Of a stretch of DNA of 64,000 bases, positions 9,776 to 17,640 are shown one piece after another. Positions within the stretch are counted from its first letter, which is position 1, and each line of letters opens with the position of its first letter. The stretch lies in contig CAWIDE010000032.1 of NCBI GenBank assembly GCA_963834715.1, forward strand, positions 40,043 to 104,042, read 5' to 3'. The translations under genes were made by a program, and so were the position numbers. The stretch comes from CAVSUZ01 sp963834715 (GTDB taxonomy: Bacteria > Pseudomonadota > Alphaproteobacteria > Acetobacterales > Acetobacteraceae). The notes under the pieces were generated by a model, which did not search any database, was not told the DNA's origin, and saw only the letters and a list, made by a program, of their open reading frames with translations.

Positions 9776-10157
9776 CGGCCCGCCGGGGTTCCGGAGTCGA
9801 GGTGCCGCCTTTGCGCGCCGCGGTGGCTGCTTCGCCCATAATTGTTCGCAGGTCGCGAAGGAAGGCAGCTCCTTTTAGGGTGCGCTGGACAAGCACGCTG
9901 CGGCGGTCAAGAGGATCGACCTTGCGCCGGGCTAGGTCGAGCTCACCCAGACGGTCCAGGGCGCGTGTAATGGCCGGCTTCGATACGTGCAAATCCGCTG
10001 CGAGACCGCGAACGGTATGCGCTCCGTCCTGCAGATAGCAGGTCAGGAACACGCCGAGTTGGCGTGCTGACAAATCCGGCCCATCGCGCCGCACTAACGC
10101 CACGACAGTGTCCCTGAGAATTCCAACCATCTGGTCTGGTGTCGGAGGTGAAGCCAT
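9759..10157 (-). CDS. MarR family transcriptional regulator
   Basis: A 132-residue winged-helix regulator. 'TVRGLAADLHVSKPAITRALDRLGELDLARRKVDPLDRR' (about residues 48-86) covers the recognition helix and the wing with the typical 'DxRS' end. MarR proteins are dimeric repressors released by small phenolic or other ligands, often controlling an adjacent exporter. The MFS gene directly downstream and overlapping is the natural target. The Ala/Pro/Thr-rich tail after residue 115 is not part of the fold. Confidence 0.85.
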   Translation of the reverse strand: MASPPTPDQMVGILRDTVVALVRRDGPDLSARQLGVFLTCYLQDGAHTVRGLAADLHVSKPAITRALDRLGELDLARRKVDPLDRRSVLVQRTLKGAAFLRDLRTIMGEAATAARKGGTSTPEPRRAAASPS

Positions 10158-10272
10158 CGACGTAATCCTTTTCTACTGATTCGGTGCCGTTCTGGTCCGC
10201 AGGTCGTCTCGTAACCCACGACTTGGTCAGGTGGTCGTCTTACACCCGCCTGGGCAGATCGTTGCACTCATC

Positions 10273-11700
10273 TCACGAGGATGTTACCGTGCTGTTCCGG
10301 TCCGCTTGAGAATTGGCGCTAAATTGTTCCAGGACGGCAAAAATTCCCCGGATCGCTGGCGCCTCTCCTCCCTCGGGGCGCCCTGGCTGGGACTGATCGT
10401 TCCAGGCGTATATATCAAAATGGGCCCAAGGCGCAAGAGGTGCAACAAACCGCTGGAGGAACAAAGCCGCTACAATCGAACCCGCCGTCGGTTTCGATGA
10501 CACATTATTAACGTCAGCCACCTGACTTGACAGCCAAGGATCGTAACCATTCCACAGTGGCAAGCGCCACAAGGGATCGTGTCGCTCCATACCAGATTCG
10601 AGCAGGCGGGCGGCCCAGGGGTCGTTATTGGAGAACAACGCCGGAAGGTCAGGTCCCAGCGCTACTCGCGCCGCGCCGGTAAGAGTGGCAAAATCCATAA
10701 GGAGCGTTGGGTGCTCGCTGGCCGCTTCGGTCAGCAGATCGCTCAAGACCAGCCGGCCTTCGGCGTCCGTATTGCCGATCTCAACCAGAATGCCGCTGCG
10801 GGTCCGGATGACATCCAGCGGTCGCATCGCTGTGCCAGACACCGAGTTTTCTACACAGCCGATCCTTAGCGCGAGCCGGACCGGAAGGTCGGCCTGCATG
10901 ATCATGCGGGCCAGCCCTAGCGCTGTAGCCGCCCCGCCCATGTCTTTCTTCATGCGTAGCATGCCGGATGAAGGCTTAAGATCGTAACCGCCGGTATCAA
11001 AGCACACGCCTTTTCCGCAAAGCGAGATCAGCGGCGAATGCTCCGCCGCCCTGGAGCCGGACCAGTGAAACACCACGACCCGTGCTGGGCGGGCGGAGCC
11101 GCACCCGACTACGGCGACCGCCGGGTACTCCCGCTCGAGCTCGTCGCCTGCCACCAGCCTCACATCAGCGCCATGGGTTCGGCCTAACTTTTCTGCTTCG
11201 GACGCCAGCTCCACAGGCCCCAAGATGTTGGCGGGCAGGTTTACCAGGTCTCGAACCATCCAGATCGCTTCCGACTGTATGATCGCGCGGTTCACCGCCG
11301 CCGAGCTGTCCAGGATCAACCGCGCCGGTTGTCGTGACGCGGGTTTCACGGCGCTAAACTGATAAGCGCCGAGGCAGAAACCGAGCACAGCATCCGATTG
11401 ATCGAAGTCTCCCGGCTGAAGCTCCCAGCACGTATTTTCAGGCAACAGCGACGGGAGCCCTCCAAAGGCGAACGGAGAGCGATCCTGGCCGAGGCCGATA
11501 ATGGCGCCCTCCAACCCATTTTCACCGGCAAGCAGCGCGAACTGCTGGCCAGTGGCGGAAAAGCCGGTCTGCCGGAGGTATTCCGCCTGGCCAGGCCGCA
11601 GTTCCGCCATCACCCGGTCCAGGTCGGCTGGCCGTACCGCGTATAGCGGCCGCCCAGCCGTTCCTGGTGTTGCAAGACATGGCAGCACATTAGTTTGCAT
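10273..11700 (-). CDS. Leucyl aminopeptidase family protein (M17)
   Basis: A 475-residue cytosolic metallo-aminopeptidase. The catalytic domain carries 'GKGVCFDTGGYDLKPS' (metal ligands Lys230 and Asp235) and 'NTDAEGRLVL', the M17 signature holding two metal ions and the bicarbonate-binding arginine. The N-terminal 150 residues are the more variable M17 domain. It removes N-terminal residues from peptides and probably contributes to peptide turnover. It is divergent from the EamA-type gene. Confidence 0.88.
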   Translation of the reverse strand: MQTNVLPCLATPGTAGRPLYAVRPADLDRVMAELRPGQAEYLRQTGFSATGQQFALLAGENGLEGAIIGLGQDRSPFAFGGLPSLLPENTCWELQPGDFDQSDAVLGFCLGAYQFSAVKPASRQPARLILDSSAAVNRAIIQSEAIWMVRDLVNLPANILGPVELASEAEKLGRTHGADVRLVAGDELEREYPAVAVVGCGSARPARVVVFHWSGSRAAEHSPLISLCGKGVCFDTGGYDLKPSSGMLRMKKDMGGAATALGLARMIMQADLPVRLALRIGCVENSVSGTAMRPLDVIRTRSGILVEIGNTDAEGRLVLSDLLTEAASEHPTLLMDFATLTGAARVALGPDLPALFSNNDPWAARLLESGMERHDPLWRLPLWNGYDPWLSSQVADVNNVSSKPTAGSIVAALFLQRFVAPLAPWAHFDIYAWNDQSQPGRPEGGEAPAIRGIFAVLEQFSANSQADRNSTVTSS

Positions 11701-11847
11701 GAGCGGCTCCGGTTCACAGGACGAGGCAGCAGCATAAATCTAGAGCAGGACGATGCAGAACGTCAGGGCGCGAACTGCGTTGGTATCATCGGGCCGGCCA
11801 GCCTGTGCGGCATACGCACAGAATGCATTACCGGGTGAGGATTCTCT

Positions 11848-12911
11848 ATGCCACCGGTGCGTTTGCTAACCGGGCTTACTTATGAGCGCCAGGCAATGAT
11901 CGCCGGCACCGGCAAGATGCGCCCCCTCCAGGCTGGAAGCGTGGCTGGCCGCGATACGGCACCTCAGCATATCCGCCTTCGACAGCGGGCCATGTTTGGA
12001 GTGCTCTGCTTCGTGTGGGGCACCACCTGGCTGGCGATGAAGGTCGGCATTGCCACTGTGCCGCCGGCGTTTTTCGCGGGGACAAGGTGGGCCATTGCCG
12101 GTCTGGTCCTGCTGGCATGGCGCTACGCCCGCGGCGATCCGGTGAAGGTGCCGTTCAGCCTTCGCGGACGGCTGGTTCTGGTATCCGTGTTGATGATCGT
12201 GCTGAACCAGGCGGTCCAACTTTATGGCCTTCGGAATGTCCCGTCCGGCTTGGCCGCGGTGCTCAGCGCTGTGCTGACGCCGGTGTCACTTCTAGGATTC
12301 GCCGTCCTGCTTGGCCAGGAGAAGTTCAAGCGCAAACAAGCCGCCGCCCTCGCCGCCGGTGTGGCCGGCATTCTTATCCTGTTCGGACCCAAGACCGTCA
12401 CGGGGCATTCAGACGGCCGCAGCTAGTTGGCGCTCTTTGGATCATAATTGGTCTGCTGAGTTACTCGCTCGGCTCGGTCCTCGCCCGGCCGCTTCTGCGG
12501 ACCCTGCCACCTGCGGAGGTCGCCGCCACGACCAACTTTACCGGCGGGCTGATCCTGCTCGCTATGTCGCTGATGTTCGAACCGGGCGCTCTCCATGCAG
12601 CCACCGCATTCTGGGGATGGCCCGCCGTCGGCGGTTGGTTATGGCTTCTGCTCCCCGGTTCGCTTGGTGCGACCGTTATCTACTTCAAGCTTGTGCATGA
12701 TTGGGGCGCCAGCCGCGCCGGCACCTATGCCTTTGTATCGCCCATAGTCGCGGTGCTGATCGCCATTCCCCTGCTTGGGGAGGAAGTATCTGCGATGGAC
12801 ACTATCGGGATCTGCCTCACTCTCTCTGCCGCTGTCCTGGCGCTAAGACTCCAAGGACAGGCCAGCCACGGAATTGTGTCTCGGCTGCACCCTTGCCCCC
12901 TACGGGTATGA
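11848..12911 (+). pseudogene. EamA/DMT family transporter, frameshifted
   Basis: Two overlapping frames together encode one ten-helix drug/metabolite transporter. The first frame gives the N-terminal EamA repeat ('CFVWGTTWLAMKVG...') and stops at 12424-12426. The second, shifted by -1, continues 'LVGALWIIIGLLSYSLGSVLA' through the second repeat ('TYAFVSPIVAVLIAIPLLGEE'). One missing base near 12421-12424 explains the break: adding one base before 'TAGTTGG' restores an uninterrupted protein of about 350 residues. It is either a recent pseudogene or a sequence error. The family exports amino acids or other metabolites; the substrate is unknown. Confidence 0.8.
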
Positions 12912-13065
12912 TCTGAAATGCTGGCTAGCACACTGGGCCGCTGGTCGGCGCGCCGCATCGAACCGCTCCTCGCCGAGACTTGCTTTCACGAGCACGGGGA
13001 GATGAGCAGAACGCCGAAATTGGCCCGGCGTTAAACTGGCACCTTGCCAACCGAGGGGGCCCATA

Positions 13066-13527
13066 ATGCCGTTCGATGGATCGGATTTACGCGTAACATC
13101 ACCTGCTCAAACCTGCCCCATCCCCAGCGAAGAGGGCGTGTGGGGGCGTATCAAGGCTCTAGCGGTACGCTCGCGCGCACTGCAGCTCTGGTCGTTCTCC
13201 CCCGGCGATCCGGTCGCTCCCAGCGAAGTATCGGCTGTTCACCTGCTTCGCTCTGCACGCGCGCTGATCGAGCTAGAGGACCGGTGGGTCCAGGGCCGCT
13301 ACGAAACGGTTCGGGGACGCCGCTGCGCCATGGGAGCCTTGCAGGCCGCGGCTCGCGTACTGCGTGATCCGCGCGCCTTTGAGGAAGCTAAGGACCTGCT
13401 CCGCGCGGAAGCGGTGCTCCGTGGCTACAGCCACGTCGAGAAGATGAACGATCGCTCCAGCCATGGTCAGGTGCTGGCAGCGTTCGATGCTGCCATTGCG
13501 AAGGCCGAGGCTCGGGTCAGCTACTGA
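13066..13527 (+). CDS. DUF6197-like hypothetical protein
   Basis: A 153-residue soluble protein. The pattern 'RGRRCAMGALQAAARVL' followed by 'GYSHVEKMNDRSSHGQVLAAFDAAIAKAE' resembles the DUF6197 family, where a Cys-containing 'GR.C..GAL' element and a 'ND' plus 'VLAAFD.AI' helix recur. No function is known. A purine-rich GAGGGGG lies upstream of the ATG. A GC hairpin follows the stop. Confidence 0.6.
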   Translation: MPFDGSDLRVTSPAQTCPIPSEEGVWGRIKALAVRSRALQLWSFSPGDPVAPSEVSAVHLLRSARALIELEDRWVQGRYETVRGRRCAMGALQAAARVLRDPRAFEEAKDLLRAEAVLRGYSHVEKMNDRSSHGQVLAAFDAAIAKAEARVSY

Positions 13528-13542
13528 CCCGGAAAGGGCTGC

Positions 13543-13562
13543 CCCCGGGTGAAACCCCGGGG
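13543..13562 (+). terminator. GC hairpin after the DUF6197-like gene
   Basis: CCCCGGG pairs with CCCGGGG across a short A-rich loop, 16 bases after the stop codon. It lacks a U tract. Confidence 0.35.
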
Positions 13563-13701
13563 ACCGCAGACCTGCCCGCCGGCAAGCAAATTAATCCTAG
13601 ATGGGAATTTTTGCTTGACGGCGTGCGAGTCGTTCTGTATCCGTTCGCCCTATCGGCGGGTGAGGTATGCCCGCCGCTCAGCAGGAGCATATAGCGTCAG
13701 G

Positions 13702-13726
13702 CACGCTGATCTCACCGATCAGCGTG
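13702..13726 (+). promoter_or_regulatory. Perfect 10-bp stem-loop in the leader of a small repeat peptide
   Basis: CACGCTGATC and GATCAGCGTG form a perfect stem with loop TCACC, about 65 bases before the ATG of the 61-residue repeat peptide. A possible promoter (TTGACG, 17 bases, TATCCG) starts about 90 bases upstream of it. The hairpin could be an RNA leader element or a protein binding site; there is no U tract behind it. Confidence 0.45.
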
Positions 13727-13790
13727 GTTGGTCGTGTTCGCATTCCTGCAGGATCACCGCGACTTATCTTACCTGAAAGGGCAATTCCAA

Positions 13791-13976
13791 ATGACTATGC
13801 GCACCCGGCGGGCTCCTACTGCTATTCTGCCATTCATCGTTGACACTGGACGGATTCGCATGGGCGACTGCATGCGTATCACGGCGGCGAAGATCCCCGG
13901 GAAAGTGCCCGCGAGTGTCGCGGATAGCGGCCGTATTCGGTTCGGAGACTGCATGCGCGCGCGCTTCGCTCGCTAA
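13791..13976 (+). CDS. 61-residue peptide with a tandem GRIRxGDCMR repeat
   Basis: A small basic ORF starting at ATG 13791, eight bases after AAAGGG. It contains the same block twice: 'VDTGRIRMGDCMRI' (about residues 18-31) and 'ADSGRIRFGDCMRA' (about residues 44-57), separated by a short 'TAAKIPGKVPAS' linker. Conservation of the block, including the single Cys in each copy, argues for a translated and selected peptide. There is no signal peptide or membrane segment. I do not recognise the family. A GC-rich inverted repeat covers the stop codon. Confidence 0.5.
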   Translation: MTMRTRRAPTAILPFIVDTGRIRMGDCMRITAAKIPGKVPASVADSGRIRFGDCMRARFAR

Positions 13977-13988
13977 CAGAGCGCGCGC
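13957..13988 (+). terminator. Inverted repeat at the end of the repeat peptide
   Basis: GCGCGCGCT and AGCGCGCGC form a 9-bp stem with a 14-base loop containing the stop codon. A second small hairpin (CCTCC-TGC-GGAGG) follows immediately at 13989-14001. Either could end transcription; there is no U tract. Confidence 0.35.
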
Positions 13989-14219
13989 CCTCCTGCGGAG
14001 GAAGCGGCTCCATCGTGGTGCCGCCCTGCCGCTTCAAACCGGCCGACCCATCAGCTGACCGGCATCGAATCCTCTCAATCCATGGGCAGCCCCTCCGCCG
14101 GGATTCGAGTTGCCGGGCGGATGGAGCCTCCCGTGGGTCCGCTCTTACCACCTCTACGCGCGCGCGACCGCTTTGCATCAGCGAAGCTCGTATTGCGCGG
14201 TACCATCCGGGCACTCTTC

Positions 14220-14974
14220 ATGCATACTCATCCTCCCATCGCCCGCTTCTACCGTCTGATCGAACAGGCACCGCCACCGGTAAGGGCCGACCGCTCAGCG
14301 GGAGGAACGCTGCCAGTGCGCGCATACCGGTACTGCGATGCAGTAACGACTGCTGCTGGCTTTGGCTGGTGGGTCTTTCCCCCCACGGACCTTCAGCTCC
14401 TCTGGGATGGCCACGACATTTTCTGGTACTGCGACGGGCTCGAGGACTGGATTCCTTTGTTCGGCTCAGCCCAATTTCCCCACCAGTCGGCTCGCTTTGA
14501 CCACGCAGCTCCGCCGGATCTCCAGGGATGCTCTCCACCGTTTCTCTCGGCTCTCTCCGATCCCGGGGTCGTGCAAGTCTGGACCGGGTTGATGGTCCGC
14601 TCGGCTCCCGACTGGAGCCTGCTCGTCCGCGCGCCCGCGAACGTGCCATTGCCGGGCGGCTACACGGTCTACGAAGGTATCCTGGAAAGCTCACGAACAT
14701 TCGCCTCACCCGGACGCATGTGCCCGTACGCCTGTCCACCGACGTGCCGCTGCTGCAGGTCCAGCCGCTTCCACGCGTAATTTATGGCGATGATACGCTC
14801 AACGCGGTCGCGTTCACGCCGGACATGGCGGGGTTGGCCGACCGCGACTGGGAAGACTACCGCACCAGCATCGTCCGACCCAGCAACGATCCGAACCGAA
14901 CCCCAGGTGGCTACGCGATCGCCGCCCGGAAACGCCGCAAGTCGGAATGCCCGTTCGCGGACCTACGCAACTGA
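14220..14974 (+). pseudogene. DUF6065 family protein, broken by a small deletion
   Basis: The first frame encodes 'RFYRLIEQAPPPVRADRS' through 'DLQLLWDGHDIFWYCDGLEDW', 'LQGCSPPFLSAL' and 'GGYTVYEGILE', which is the order I know from DUF6065 proteins. After about 14690 it reads nonsense, while another frame resumes with 'LTNIRLTRTHVPVRLSTDVPLLQVQPLPR' and the family's C-terminus. The stretch normally joining 'YEGILE' to 'FTNIRLT' (about 8 residues) is missing, so some 20-25 bases were lost and the frame changed. Function unknown. The 3' end overlaps the convergent secB by a few codons. Confidence 0.7.
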
Positions 14975-15496
14975 GGCCTGCGGCGCCGCGGCCTGCGCCT
15001 GCTGTCGCCGTGCCTGCCAGAGCGCAACGAAGTCGATCGGCTGCAGCAGCACCGGCGGAAAACCGCCATCACGCGTCACGTCAGCCAGGATATTGCGGGC
15101 GAAGGGGAACAGAACGCGCGGGCATTCGACCAGCAGAACCGGTTCCACGGCATTGTCCGGCAAGCCTGTGAGCGTGAACACGCCCGCGTAGGTCAGTTCG
15201 GCTACGAACACCGTGGTCGCAGTGGCCGGGGTCTGCCCGTTGCCCTGGCTGGTGGGAGCTTCCTGCGCCTCGGCGCGGATCATCAACGAGACTTCGTAAA
15301 CACTCTGGCCTTCCTGCACACGGCGAGCCTGCACATCCAGATTGATGTTCACGGCGGGCTGCGTCCGCAGTTGCGTGAATATTCCCGGCGCTCCCGGCAC
15401 CTCGAAGGAGAGATCCTTCACATATTGAACATTGACGACCAGCGGCGGCTGGCGTTGCTGGTCCGCTGCCTGCGGCGCCGCGGAGGTTTGCGACAT
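14963..15496 (-). CDS. secB: Protein-export chaperone SecB
   Basis: A 177-residue SecB. 'VVNVQYVKDLSFEVPGAP' near residue 20 and 'LLVECPRVLFPFARNILADVTRDGGFPPVLLQPIDF' are the family hallmarks. The tetramer holds precursor proteins unfolded and hands them to SecA. The ATG at 15496 is preferred over one four codons upstream because GGAG sits at the right distance. The C-terminal tail 'RRQQAQAAAPQASVA' is disordered, as in other alphaproteobacteria. Confidence 0.93.
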   Translation of the reverse strand: MSQTSAAPQAADQQRQPPLVVNVQYVKDLSFEVPGAPGIFTQLRTQPAVNINLDVQARRVQEGQSVYEVSLMIRAEAQEAPTSQGNGQTPATATTVFVAELTYAGVFTLTGLPDNAVEPVLLVECPRVLFPFARNILADVTRDGGFPPVLLQPIDFVALWQARRQQAQAAAPQASVA

Positions 15497-15623
15497 TCCA
15501 CTCTCCATTTTGGATGGCGCCCCGGTAGCACGGCGAGGCGGGCTTTGCCAGCTTGGTAAGTGCTTGCGGTAAATCGTTCCTCTCCTGTAGGGAGCTTGCG
15601 GAAACGTACGTGGAACCTTCTGG

Positions 15624-16652
15624 ATGCGCGTTTCGGCCCAAGCTTCTCGTGCGTTGCTCGCGCTCCTTTCAGTTCTCGCCGCCTGCTCCAGCCAAGGCCC
15701 CTCACGATATGCGGGCCGCCTGTATCTGAGGCCGGGCCGGTATTATCCGCCGCCTGGCCCGCCTTCCGACCCCTGGGGCCCGTACATCCAAGAAGCAGCC
15801 CAACGCTTCAGCGAGCCGGAGAGCTGGATTCGCGAAGTGATGCGCCAGGAGTCTGCGGGGGAAGAGCAGGCGCTATCGCCGGCCGGGGCGATTGGCCTGA
15901 TGCAGGTCATGCCAAGCACCTATGCCGAGCTCATGGTGCATTACAATCTCGGTCCCGACCCGTGGGAACCGCACGACAACATCATGGCGGGAGCAGCTTA
16001 CATCCGGGAAATGTATAACCAGTTCGGTTCGCCTGGGTTCCTGGCCGCCTACAACGCGGGGCCGCAGCGGATGAACGAGTATCTGACCGCAGGCGATCCG
16101 CTGCCGACGGAAACGGTTAACTATGTTGCCGCCATTGCTCCGCGGCTCGGCTCCCCATCGATGCCCGTTACCCAGCAGGCTGTTTACGCCTCAGCTCCGG
16201 AGGCGGCCCACGAACCTACGCCCGCTGGTTGCGATCTGGATGCCGCTTATGATCCCTCGCAGCCATGCAAGCCGGTCGTGGTTGCAGCCGCGGCTGAGCC
16301 TCCGCCCCCGCAATATCCGGCTTCCATGGCGGCGCCCCTGCCTGCACCCGGCCCCGTTGACGCTCCTATCATAACTGCCCCGCCGCCCGTTGTCGCGGGC
16401 GCCTGGGCAGTGCAGGTCGGCGCGTTCTCCACACCGGCCGCGGCGCGCAATGCTGCGGCAAGCGCACAAAGGGCGGTTCCGGATCTGCTGGAGCATGCCT
16501 CGGTCGCAATCAGCAAAACCGAACCTTTCGGGCCCACGGTTCTGTTCCGCGCTCGCCTTACCAACCTCTCCGCAACCACCGCCGCTGCAGCCTGCACGCA
16601 ACTCGCCGGCGAACAGATGCCCTGTCTCCTGGTGCGGCCCAGCAGCTTCTAA
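15624..16652 (+). CDS. Lipoprotein lytic transglycosylase with SPOR domain
   Basis: 342 residues. A lipoprotein signal with lipobox 'VLAAC' (Cys21) precedes an SLT-type transglycosylase domain: catalytic Glu76 in 'RQESAGEE', then 'GLMQVMPSTY' and 'AAYNAGP'. A Pro/Ala-rich linker leads to a C-terminal SPOR domain ('WAVQVGAFSTPAAARNAAASA', from about residue 266). It cleaves peptidoglycan glycan strands in the periplasm, and the SPOR domain should direct it to denuded glycan at the division site. It is divergent from secB. Confidence 0.9.
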   Translation: MRVSAQASRALLALLSVLAACSSQGPSRYAGRLYLRPGRYYPPPGPPSDPWGPYIQEAAQRFSEPESWIREVMRQESAGEEQALSPAGAIGLMQVMPSTYAELMVHYNLGPDPWEPHDNIMAGAAYIREMYNQFGSPGFLAAYNAGPQRMNEYLTAGDPLPTETVNYVAAIAPRLGSPSMPVTQQAVYASAPEAAHEPTPAGCDLDAAYDPSQPCKPVVVAAAAEPPPPQYPASMAAPLPAPGPVDAPIITAPPPVVAGAWAVQVGAFSTPAAARNAAASAQRAVPDLLEHASVAISKTEPFGPTVLFRARLTNLSATTAAAACTQLAGEQMPCLLVRPSSF

Positions 16653-16725
16653 ACAGACCCGGGTTCACAGCGCCTGCGGCCTCGCCTACCCTCCGGTAGA
16701 TCCAGCTAGTCGGGAGGGAGCGCCC

Positions 16726-17640
16726 ATGGCGGGCACGTTGGAGGACAAGGTTGCCGTCGTCACAGGTGCCGGCGGCGGCATCGGGCGCGAAATCGCCATC
16801 ATGATTGCGCTCGCCGGCGCCAAGGTCATTATTAACGATGTCGGTGCCTCCCTCTCGGGCGAAGGCCAATCGGACAGTCCGGCGCAGCAAACGAAGCGGA
16901 TTATCGAGCAGCGCGGAGGGCGTGCGGCGATCAGCACTGACTCGGTTGCGGAGTGGGCGTCGGCGCAGAGGATCATCCAGTGTGCCCTTGATCACTTCGG
17001 CCGCATCGATGTGGTGGTTAACAATGCGGGCATCCTCCGCGACGTGATCTTCCATAAGATGACGCCGGAAGATTGGCTGGCCGTAATTGCCGTGCATCTG
17101 AACGGCAGCTTCTTCACCAGCCGCGCCGCCGCTGAACATTTCCGCAGGCAGGAGAGTGGGGCATTCGTGCACATCACCTCTACGTCCGGCCTGATCGGGA
17201 ACTTCGGGCAGGCCAACTATTCAGCCGCGAAACTGGGGATCACCGCGCTTTCCAAATCCATCGCGCTGGATATGCAGCGCTACAACGTGCGTTCGAACTG
17301 CATCGCGCCGTTTGCCTGGAGCCGTATGACCAGTTCCATTCCTGCCACTACGCCGGAGCAACAGGCGCGCCTGGCGAAGATCCAGCAAATGACGCCGGAC
17401 AAGAACGCTCCCCTGGCGGTTTTTCTTGCCTCGGATTCCGCGAAGGATGTCACGGGCCAGGTGTTCGGGACCAGGATGAACGAGTTGATCCTGTTCAGTT
17501 CGCCCCGGCCCATCCGTATCGTCCATCGAGCCGATGGCTGGACTCCGGAGAATATCGCCGAATACGCGCTGCCAGCGTTGAAGCCCTCGTTCATGCCGCT
17601 GGATCGCTCCGGCGACGTATTCTGCTGGGACCCGCTGTGA
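16726..17640 (+). CDS. SDR family NAD(P)-dependent oxidoreductase
   Basis: 304 residues from the ATG at 16726, which follows a GGGAGGGA ribosome site. Cofactor motif 'TGAGGGIG' (13-20), 'NNAG' (99-102) and the catalytic Ser154/Tyr165/Lys169 set are present. The closest type is the peroxisomal multifunctional-enzyme-like hydroxyacyl-CoA dehydrogenase group ('RDVIFHKMTPEDWLAVIAVHLNG'). It overlaps the aldolase-kinase gene by its stop codon, so both are probably co-translated. The substrate is unknown; a sugar-acid or acyl-CoA substrate is possible. Confidence 0.83.
   Translation: MAGTLEDKVAVVTGAGGGIGREIAIMIALAGAKVIINDVGASLSGEGQSDSPAQQTKRIIEQRGGRAAISTDSVAEWASAQRIIQCALDHFGRIDVVVNNAGILRDVIFHKMTPEDWLAVIAVHLNGSFFTSRAAAEHFRRQESGAFVHITSTSGLIGNFGQANYSAAKLGITALSKSIALDMQRYNVRSNCIAPFAWSRMTSSIPATTPEQQARLAKIQQMTPDKNAPLAVFLASDSAKDVTGQVFGTRMNELILFSSPRPIRIVHRADGWTPENIAEYALPALKPSFMPLDRSGDVFCWDPL

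Noticed and set aside
13879..14214. 111-codon minus-strand frame over the repeat peptide region
   Set aside because: Arg/Ser-rich composition typical of antisense frames in GC-rich DNA; it runs through two hairpins and has no family likeness.
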